Positions 55,531-64,000 of a DNA stretch of 64,000 nt are shown piece by piece; positions within the stretch are counted from its first letter, which is position 1, and each line of letters starts with the position of its first letter. Source of the stretch: Micrasema longulum. Lineage: Eukaryota; Arthropoda; Insecta; Trichoptera; Brachycentridae. The notes beneath the pieces were generated by a model, which saw only the letters and a program-made list of their open reading frames with translations, was not told the origin of the DNA and searched no databases. The translations under genes and the position numbers were made by a program. The stretch spans positions 62,001 through 126,000 of the forward strand of contig JAGVSM010004234.1 in NCBI GenBank assembly GCA_022494885.1, given 5' to 3'.

Positions 55531-55949
55531 TAGGCACTTATTATTATCTAGTTGCCTGGTAGCAAGATCCGCTTACCGCTTGACGAACAGTTTACATTAT
55601 TTTCGCTTGCAAAACACATTTCTTACGCCCAGCAGTGCGTGGTCTGTACTCACAAATATACCGACTACAAAACATACCGTGAAAACAAATGCAATTAAAA
55701 AAGTTACGAAGCATTTGTAACCGCTCATATATTTATCTACGGTTACAGTACGAAACTGCCTTATATTAATTGACTATGTACATATGAACGTAGTTATGCA
55801 GAATGCAGCCAGTTTCCAATTTTGGAAAACTGAGATGTTGATGTTATTGAGTGCAGTAAATTCTATATTCTGCCAAAAACAGCCAGGCTGCTTTCATACA
55901 AAAAACTGTAATAATCACTTTTTGAAAATAGTGTTTATCACAAAACGAC
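55531..55949. other. No recognised feature
   Basis: About 420 bases with ordinary AT-rich sequence. A CCAGCAGTGCGTGGTC phrase at 55630 may be the edge of another S1 copy. Confidence 0.4.
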
Positions 55950-56610
55950 GTTAATAAATTAGCTGAAAACACTCACAGCACTCATTGAGATATAATATTT
56001 TGCGTACTGCCAGGGTTTTCGAAAATACCCGCGTACTGAGAACTCTTTACAACTTCTTGGTGCGAAGTAGACTCAAGAGTGGAACTGAAGTACTCTCTCA
56101 TGATAGAGAAAATCCAAAAGATTTTTCTGAGATATCTCTACATGAGAGAGTGCGGGTATTATCTCTGGCTCTACCCGACCGAGTTTCTCCAGGGTATGCT
56201 TGGCTACAACAGTTTAGAGACTAGAAGGAATGTGTATTTGACTACAGATTTTTATCGATTGTTGCGCGGTATGATCGATAATTCTAAAATTATGATGCGC
56301 ATTGGTTTGTATGTTCCTGATAATTACCTAAGACAGCGTCAGCATAGATTGTTTCATATCTCGATTTACAGGATCAACCTGCCTATGGTTATGCTTGTTG
56401 GAAGGGCTACCGCTCTTCTGAACAACATCGCTCTGGATATTGATCTGTTCCATGTATCCGAAGGGGTTTTCCGGAACAGGATTCTTCTGCTACTTTGACA
56501 TGAGTCTGTTTCGTGTATTTTTTTTTCTTTTTTATAATATGTACGTATTGAATATATTTTTGTAATGTATATGTTATATTTAAAATAAATTAATTGAATT
56601 GAATATAAAG
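55950..56610 (+). mobile_element. LINE ORF2 C-terminus and 3' UTR
   Basis: The plus strand reads FENTRVLRTLYNFLVRSRL, then in another frame IEKIQKIFLRYLYMRECGYY, LWLYPTEFLQGMLGYNSLET, RRNVYLTTDFYRLLRGMIDN, YRINLPMVMLVGRATALLNN and a stop at 56496. One frameshift lies near 56070. The 3' UTR ends in AATAAATTAATTGAATTGAATA. It matches 11695-12115. This is a typical Jockey-group post-RT region, 5'-truncated. Confidence 0.9.
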
Positions 56611-56639
56611 AGAAAACACTCCATACAGATCCGAGCTAA

Positions 56640-57180
56640 AAAATCGTCCCCAAATGACAGGGCTTGACCAGCAGAGCTAGCAAGTATCGTCACATCACGA
56701 CAATTTTGACAAGCAAAAAAAGTAGTACAGTAAAAGCATGGACTGTTTACATCAGTCTACTGTCAGTTCCATTCAGTATGTCGCTCGCTTCCGCAAACGC
56801 GTCACCTTTGTTTGTCATTTTGGTTTACGCCCGACTAACTGAGCAGGACGGAAACAGGAGACAACTCACGAATTGTAACATATTAATAAGATGTTTTAAG
56901 ACATTGAAATAGCTATTTGAAACAAGTGTGTTTAAAATAAGAACATTACTTGCCGGTGAAAGGTTATACCATTTATTTTCCAGATCGATTTGTGCAGTAT
57001 CTCAGCGTACGTATGGGCATTTTGGTAATTTCGAGGAGAAAAGTAGCCGGCAAACGCTCGCAACAGACTTAAGTCCGTTCTATCATACATATGCCAATTG
57101 GCCGCAGGTCGAAGGAACATATTTCGAACGCTTATGTTTACTCTAGTTTTATACGTACCTCAAGGACAGTACTAGAAAAA
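56640..57180. other. Moderately GC-rich stretch with open frames on both strands
   Basis: GC content is visibly above background. Plus frames at 56664-56912 (82 codons) and 56928-57146 (72 codons), and a minus frame at 56932-57120, overlap. None shows a known motif. It may be a decayed transposase or an exon; I cannot decide. Confidence 0.35.
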
Positions 57181-57520
57181 AATTATGGGAAGATTAATGC
57201 CTCCAAAAATCAATTTCAATTTAAAAAATATGTTTTATTATAGAATGTTACCTCATTTATTTTTTTTTGTCTTTTTAAAGTATTTTTATTTATTTATTGA
57301 TTCATTTTTTTTGCTTACAGTATTTATTTTTTTACACGCAATCAAATTATATTCTACGTAATTTTAACAAATGAATTTACTGATTATCTACAATTTAATA
57401 TCTTATATAAATTTACAAAAATATTATTATTTTAAATCGACATTCACTTCGTAACACTTCACTATAAATTACTGTGTGAAAAAAAAAACTTTTTTGTGTT
57501 CCGCCATTTTCTTCTTTTAT

Positions 57521-57632
57521 AAGATTACTACCACGGTTTCGGGAGAGCACTCCTCCCATCGATGAGTGAAATAAATATATATATCACCCGTTAATGGGAG
57601 GAGTGCTCTCCCGAAACTGTAGCAGTGGTCTT
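57521..57632. other. Foldback hairpin with 24-bp perfect arms
   Basis: GTTTCGGGAGAGCACTCCTC plus CCAT (57536-57559) is the exact reverse complement of 57594-57617. Outside this, imperfect pairing extends about 20 bases further on each side (TTATAAGATTACTACCACG against TTGTAAGACCACTGCT-like text). The loop of 34 bases holds a TA run. Confidence 0.95.
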
Positions 57633-58339
57633 GTAAAATAATAAAATTTTGTAACACTAATAAGAAAGGTTTATTTTCATAGTAATTTATAAAATAATAA
57701 GTTCAATACATAATGACACAACATACATCAGAGTTTTACTAGGGCTGGCTGTTTTCTGCAAAATTCACATGTCGGGTTGGTGGTCAACCAGCCTTTCGAA
57801 ATTATTGAAACTAATCAAATACATAATGATTTTTATTTTTGCGTTATAAAAAAAACGAAAACATGCTATATTTATTATTTGTCAAAGTAAAAAAAACATT
57901 TTTACTTTGGTGTGGATTTGATTATTCACTATTTAAACAAAAGTACAATTATCTCAGTTTCACTTTTTCATGGCTGGCTACTTTCTGCATAACGTCGTTC
58001 ATATCTGTTTTCATTTTTGTTTTATTGTTCAGGGTCATTTATGAAGGCAATAAAGTGCATTCAATAGTAGGTAAATTCTTTAGCAAATATGTTACTAAAT
58101 TGTGCCTTACTAAACTGTATTTAACTCGGTTTTAATATTAAATTGCGTTTTACTTGTTTTGTAACTTATATTCCTACATTTTAACTTGAACATTTTAAAT
58201 GACGTTTGAATAGACATCACTGTACTGTAATTAAACAATTGTTTAAAATCAAGATTGTGGACAGTCCTTGGTATGAGTGAGGCCTTGACGAGAGATGCAT
58301 AGACCACGCGTTGTTTGGGATGCAAAGATGCACAGAAAT
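57633..58339. other. No recognised gene
   Basis: Contains a 98-codon plus-strand frame (57839-58135), Phe/Leu/Val/Ile-rich with a hydrophobic stretch (SFISVFIFVLLFRVI). Such frames arise by chance in AT-rich DNA; without an upstream context I do not call it. Confidence 0.4.
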
Positions 58340-58344
58340 TTAAA

Positions 58345-58893
58345 ATGAAAGGTGTCTAAAAAGTTGTTTTCGATTATTCGGAATGCAAAAATTATAAAAA
58401 ATATTCGATACTACTTTTCGATCTCAACCAGAGCTTGAAGTTTTCAAAAAAGTCAACTTTTGCGCTAAACCGGCTGTCATTTCGTATTCAAGTAAGAAAA
58501 ACAGTCCAATTAAATTTTATAACGTGCATTACACTTTATTAAATGAGCGTTTTAGGCCATGAGTTGCACTTTGTTTTGTAATAATTGGGTAGCATTATTT
58601 TAATGGGCCATTGTTTTCGTCAATATTAGCCAGGCGCTCATCAGAATCAGTTCCGCGGAGTGTAAACTTATTGCATTTCGGTCGTGTTAAAACGCGTTCG
58701 AATTTGTAACGTAATTAAGTTATATCTTTGCTAACAAAAAAATCAATGTAGATCATTTACAAAATGTTCAGACAGTGATAAATTTCAAACCTTGGTTGAG
58801 AGCCAAAAGTAGTATGGAATATTTTGGTAAATAATTTTACGTTCAATGTCATCCAAAATGCAACTTTTTAGACCACTTTTACTTTGAAGTCTA
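58345..58893. mobile_element. DNA-transposon-like element with about 100-bp terminal inverted repeats
   Basis: The left end has GGTGTCTAAAAAGTTGTTTT, AAATATTCGATACTACTTTT, CGATCTCAACCAGAGCTTGA and AGTTTTC. The reverse complement of the right end (58770-58893) has GTGGTCTAAAAAGTTGCATT, AAATATTCCATACTACTTTT, GGCTCTCAACCAAGGTTTGA and AATTTATC. The two ends align over about 100 bases with scattered changes. The interior (about 330 bases) is non-coding, so it is a MITE or a deleted transposon. I could not identify a target duplication or superfamily. Confidence 0.75.
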
Positions 58894-58899
58894 AAAAAC

Positions 58900-60700
58900 A
58901 GACCTCATACATTATCGGCCTACTCTAATGCATATCCTTTGTACTCTAAACCAAAACCTTTCCTTCTTCTTAATTCATACAAAGTCTTTTCAGTCTTTTC
59001 CCAAGTAGTTTTGAAATTATCCAAATTAACTGTTTTTAATTATAAACATTTTCAAACTGAAATATATTTTCATTTTTTAAAAGCGTTTAAAGCGCACTAT
59101 GTGGGAAGAAATCATCTTTGTTAGGAGGGATTGCTTTAACCAATTAAAAATATATATATACTCGTATATATGGTTTTGTAAATATACTAATTAATAATGT
59201 ATGAAATCAATCGTAATTTCAATCGCTATTTTTTTTAAAAGCAACCGATTTATATTTAAATATATGAATAATTTAAACTTTCTTTCTTTGAATATGATTT
59301 TTTTATTTCTTTATTTTAACGTGTTGGGCATAATTTAAATTGTACATTGGTGAATTTATTGCCAAATGGCAACTTCCTACAACCAACTGATAAAATAAAG
59401 ATGTTAATTAGATATTTTTAGTTTTCTTATTGCACTTAAAAACTTATTATTTATAAAGTACTAATTTGGCATTTTTTTTCTTTTTTATTATTTATTACCT
59501 AGTTGATAACTAACCACTTTATTTTTATCTAAAAATTTCTCAACTTTATTTTGATGTACAACCCGTAATTCCATTTTGACGAGAAGGTAGCAATTATTTT
59601 ACTCAAAACTTGTTAATCTTATTTCTTTGTTGTGAAAGTGGTCCTTAATCTAAATTACAAAAAAAAATATTTTAAGCTTTAGACGGAATTAAATTTGGCC
59701 TGTTGTTTAATCTTTATTTATCAAATTGTACTTACAAAAATAAGCTGAGCATTTTTTTTACATGAAATAATAAATAATTTTTCATTATTTAAAATCTTAA
59801 ACTGAAATTATAAGTTATAATGTACTTTAACAATATTTTTTTATTCAATTATTAAATAGTATTGAAATTATATGTTTGATTAATAAAACTACTAGTCTCA
59901 CTTAAAATGTTACGTCACATATGAATAGTACAGTACAGGATATAAAGGACGAATGTCTTAAAATTATGTTTTTGAAAAATAATGTTTTTAAGTTTTTAAA
60001 TTTCTCGGACATTTAAATAAACTTATAAATATAAAAGAACCTTCTTAATGTAAATAGCTTATACTGTTTTATGTAATATAAATCTGCTTTCATTGATATT
60101 TAATTATCGCTTTATTCCCAGTATTTAAATCATTGATTTATTATCATGATTTAAAAATATTTTTATTTCAATGGCTTTAGTTTTTTAAACTTTAATTTCG
60201 CTTTTTGCTTATATCGATACAAGTTTTTAATCATCAAAATACCAGTTACATATAAGTTAATTAAAATACGTTATTTAATTAATTTTCAAACAACAAGAGC
60301 ACCTTATTATAAACGTAAAAAAATTGGTAGGTATTTTTGTTTAAATAAAATAAAAATCTTGCTACAGTACATATGCGAGTATATACAATTCAAGATAATA
60401 CTGTTAAAACTGTTCATTTACGTTTTTTTTTCTTTATTTTATTTGGTTTCGTAATATTTACCACACTTTCAAACAGACGCCATTTTAAGGCAGTGAGACA
60501 AGACACTAAACTAAAGACTACTGGAACAAGTGTGACCAAGTAAGAATTTGTTCATAAGAACTTGGGTAACCATTTTATCTTTAAAAGCAGCTTGGTCAAT
60601 AGCTCTCACAATACCAATACCGATTTTGTTTTTGTAAACTATTTTTAGTGATTTAAAAAAAAAACTATTCTTGTTACACTGTGATGCCTATCAAAATGTT
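58900..60700. other. AT-rich stretch without recognised gene
   Basis: About 1.8 kb. Only a 61-codon plus-strand frame (58939-59124) without motif, and homopolymer-rich sequence. Confidence 0.5.
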
Positions 60701-60705
60701 TAACC

Positions 60706-60984
60706 GGACACGGAGCTATGAGAAGTTATCTATATAGGTTTAAATTAAGGAATGATGACTATTGTCCATGCGATGATATTTCTTCACAGAGTATCGAACA
60801 TCTGTTATTTCAGTGGCCATTTTTCAGTTAACAACGCCATAATCTTAAAGCAGAATGCAGGAAAGATGGAATATCCTTAACAGATATCCACACTGTTGTT
60901 AAAAGTAGTTATCACGCGCCATTGTTCTTGAACTTTGCAACAATGGTGATTGGACTCATAAAGGTAATAAACCGAAATCAGTGA
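60706..60984 (+). mobile_element. LINE ORF2 terminal segment with zinc-knuckle remnant
   Basis: One plus-strand frame reads GHGAMRSYLYRFKLRNDDYC, PCDDISSQSIEHLLFQWPFF, stop, then RHNLKAECRKDGISLTDI and ends with TGA at 60982-60984. The pattern GHG..R.YL.RF.L....CPC......HLLF.CP is the region after the RT/RNase H part of R1/I-type LINEs; the last Cys is replaced by Trp here and a stop interrupts. The surrounding element is otherwise gone. Confidence 0.7.
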
Positions 60985-61249
60985 TCGAACATCCCATTTC
61001 CAAGACAAACAAAAACTATTTTTTCGGAGTACCTTAGCCTTGTACATGACACGTAAGGCTACTAAATACAGGGGTGTAAATATATTTAAAAAATATTTAA
61101 AAGATGCCTGTACAAAATAAAAGGTCTTTCATTAAGAGTGATACAATTTAAAAATTAATAAAAAAACATAAATTATTCAGTTGGACATTAAGTGCAATTA
61201 AGTATAAGTGAGCACCACGACTTCTCTGTACATACCGCATTCTATCAAC

Positions 61250-62235
61250 CCAATTTTTCATAACTTTTTCACATAAATTTGGTGTAATTTCGCCAATTTT
61301 CAATTTGTTTATTAATGATGTTGCTAAATCATTCTCTAACTCTCGCTTTTAACTCTCTGCGGATGACAACAAAATTCTCAAAATAATTCAAAATTAACAA
61401 GACTGTTTTCTTCTTCAATCAGACATTAACTTTTTTAACCGATGGTGTAAAGTCAATAAATTAGAACTAAATATTAAAAAATGCAAAATAATGTCATTTC
61501 ATAGAAAAAAACAACCGATTTCCTTCGAGTACCTAATAGAAAACTCCAAAATTCATGTAGTTAAGTCCATCGGAGATTTGGGAGTTGTTTTGGACTATAA
61601 ATTGACACACGACGAGCATATAGATAATAAAGTAAATAAATAACTGAAATCTCTGATTTTACTAATGTCCATACAATCAAAACTCTTAATTGCTTGACTG
61701 TTCGCCCTCTTCTCGAATATGCCTCCGTGTTCTGGTCTCCATTCGTAAATCGCATAAATCACATCAAATCAGTCCAACATCGCTTGCTTCGAAAAGTAGC
61801 GAGGATGCTTGGACTAGAGAGAAGTAATTATTCTTATGCTAATAAAGAGTCAATGTTAAATATTTCTAGTCTACAAAAACGTAGAACTAATATTGATTCC
61901 ATATATATGTTCGGCATACTAAACAGTATAATCGATGTTCCATCATTACTGGCACAAGTAAAATTCAATATTCCAACTCGTAGGTTGAGAAACAATAAAG
62001 TATTGTTCATCGATCAGCATATAACAAACTATGGCCTTAATTCTCCAATGACCCGTCTTTGTTGTATTGTTAACTCAAAACAAGATCTGGACGATTTAAA
62101 TGAGCACTAGATGAATAGTCCAGATCTTGTCTTGACGTCCCTTATGTTTGTCAATGCTTCTTTTCTTTTTAAAGAAATGTTTTTCACTATTACCTATAAA
62201 TTGTATACATGGACAATGTCCGTTAAAAAATATAT
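61250..62235 (+). mobile_element. LINE: RT catalytic region to 3' end
   Basis: Starts with ISPIFNLFINDVAKSFSNSR, then a stop and LSADDNKILKII (YADD box changed to SADD), then in other frames KCKIMSFHRKKQPISFEYLI and IGDLGVVLDYKLTHDEHI, and an open frame 61694-62110 with VRPLLEYASVFWSPFVNR, VQHRLLRKVARMLGLERS, LQKRRTNIDSIYMFGILNSI and VPSLLAQVKFNIPTRRLR. The 3' UTR ends with ATGGACAATGTCCGTTAAAA. Stops and shifts make it inactive. It is related to 43330-43595. Confidence 0.85.
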
Positions 62236-62239
62236 AAAA

Positions 62240-64000
62240 CCAGACTTTTTGTGGCGCAAGTGTGGAAAACGTATTTAGAGAAAAACAGTGAAATAAAAAA
62301 AGTGAGAAAAGTACATTCTACTGTCGCCACCTTCAAGCTGTTCTCTTCATATGAGACTATAACATAATGACCTTAACTTGAGTTAAGTCTCTGAATGCGG
62401 GCACTAGGTGGTAGATTTTTCTAGAGAAGTCACCCAATTGACGGGTAATGGTGAATTGACGATTATCGACAATATTACCTTGTACGCCTAAAGAAATGAG
62501 ACAATCATTCACTACGTTTGAGTAAGGAGAGCAAGAAACGAGGAGAGAGGGATAGCGCTCTACGGTTTGAAACTACGCAGTAAGCGTGGGTGTAAATGCC
62601 AACGGGGTACCTACCTTCTCCCTCTACACCCCCGCCGACCCAAAGGGGGTGAAAGAGAAGGAGGAGAGGAGAGTAGTGATATAAAGAGAACTGACTTACT
62701 TTCAACAGAAGTCTATACAAATAGAGAACCAAACATATTTTTTTATTTCAGTCTGAAAATAGAAGTTATGAGTTCTTATTTAACCTGTATTTTATTATCC
62801 TGTTTTATTATTTCGACGGTAAATATCTTGTGATTTTTTATGATTTCAATCAGTTCGTTGTAAATAGGGTTTTCTTTCATTTTTATAGGCGATTGGTAAA
62901 TTTTGAAGACGTCTGCCAAATACAAATGACTCTAAAGCCCGTATTACATTGGTCAACAAATGGTACAAGATCTTGTTCAGAATTTGGTGCAATAGATATA
63001 TATATTTTTAAAGTTAATAAGTGTTTTATTTAATAAAATTTATGTGTAATTACAATAATAATACATTATACAAATAAAAACCTAAAGTTTTAAAACATAT
63101 TTGTACCGATAAACTACTAAACAATAGTTTGTCATTGGGTGCTCAGACATAGGTTTTTATTAAGATTCAAATAAAAGAGTACAGACATACTACAAAATAA
63201 ATAAAATAAAAATAATAAACTTACGAGTACACTTATTTTATTTTCGATGCTTAAAAAAATTAAAAATAGTTTCAAGAAGAAAGAAAAAAAACTGCACAAA
63301 ACCAAATAAAATGGTTTAAAATATTTTTTAAGAAGTAGAAACATATAGAAAAAAAACATTTAAGTTAACGAATAAACAAAGTCTTGAATATATTTTAAAC
63401 TTTAGAAAAAACAATGAAAAAGTATTTGGTGCTCATGATGTAATTAAAATAAGGTAAAAAATAAAACAAAGTATATAGAAAAAAATATATCTACAAAACA
63501 AAAATTGAAAATACTTATTTGAGTTAATATGTAAAATAAGAAAAGAAAAGGTTAAAAAAAATAAAAAAACGTATTTAACAAGTTTTTTAAGTAAAAGTCT
63601 TACAAGTCTTCTCTTTTTTGTTATTCTTATTTATATATTATGTAGGTGCATATAATATGCATTTGTGTGTTCGTTTTGAATCAACGTTTGCGTATTGTCA
63701 AACCTTATTTTATTGTTGTCATTATTTCGCATTTACTGCATTTTGTGGATACCTACCGTATTGTATAGGACTCGTCCCACATTATTCACTCGATGTGTAT
63801 CAGTTAAATTTTAAAATAAACTGCTTTTTTTTTCAGAATACGGTTTTAAAATTTAACATACTTTAAAAAAATAAAATAATACGATTTATATCATATCGTC
63901 ATTTAATTTTAACAAAAAGGTTTCTATCTTTTTACTAAGCTCTTTATTGTACCATTTTTAATACAATTTACAAGTTTTAAACAATTATTTTTTTATACTT
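62240..64000. other. Region without recognised gene
   Basis: 62500-62720 has a purine-rich patch with CCGACCCAAAGGGGGTGAAA, and open frames at 62505-62732 (minus) and 62567-62833 (plus) that overlap and show no motif. The rest is AT-rich to the window end. Confidence 0.5.

Noticed and set aside
57839..58135. A 98-codon membrane-protein-like frame
   Set aside because: Hydrophobic composition is what AT-rich DNA gives by chance; no supporting context.
1..64000. CRISPR array, operon, prophage or bacterial gene cluster
   Set aside because: No regularly spaced repeats of that kind, no closely packed ORFs and no ribosome-binding-site pattern; the sequence has eukaryotic features.

Overview
The window looks like a stretch of an AT-rich insect genome. 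The background is roughly 30% GC, with long A/T runs, intron-like splice sites, many non-LTR retrotransposon remnants and tRNA-derived SINEs. I see no bacterial, organellar or viral gene organisation. The species cannot be fixed from the sequence; the LINE-encoded protein fragments resemble those common in insects.

The only gene I can name with confidence is on the minus strand at 22718-23962. It is the large 3' coding exon of a TENT5 (FAM46) non-canonical poly(A) polymerase. It is GC-rich in an AT-rich setting, has a good splice acceptor directly upstream, and its 5' exon(s) lie further right. A GC-rich block at about 37.8-39.1 kb, which holds an open minus-strand segment and two perfect CRE palindromes, is a possible promoter or first-exon region. 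The link is unproven. GC-rich segments at 20.6-22.5 kb may be its 3' UTR or another gene's exon. A second small candidate is an 84-codon, Lys/Glu-rich minus-strand open segment at 11009-11263.

Nearly everything else is decayed mobile DNA. Left part (0-5 kb): two minus-strand LINE fragments, a nearly complete SINE, and an inverted LINE 3' UTR whose tail has grown into a (TAAAA)n microsatellite. 5-20 kb: dispersed non-coding families (named B, C, D, E, F and H here), a SINE family (S1), LINE tails, and a broken hAT-type transposase split by another repeat. 24.6-30.6 kb: a heavily nested block in which a family C element holds two LINEs and a SINE holds another LINE. 30.6-64 kb: long AT-rich stretches alternating with S1, B and C copies and LINE fragments of at least five kinds (RTE/CR1-like, Jockey-like, endonuclease-bearing, CFDP2-like and RNase-H-tailed). 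There are also several hairpin or foldback structures and one element with about 100-bp terminal inverted repeats.

The gene and the repeats do not form a pathway. The window reads as one conserved regulatory enzyme gene inside a large repeat-filled, probably intronic or intergenic, region. I found no clear novel multi-gene system. The most interesting leads are the hidden coiled-coil-like ORF, a hammerhead-ribozyme-like motif in three dispersed copies, foldback elements carrying CRE-like palindromes, and the readable order of nested insertions. All coordinates of repeat edges are by eye and approximate.
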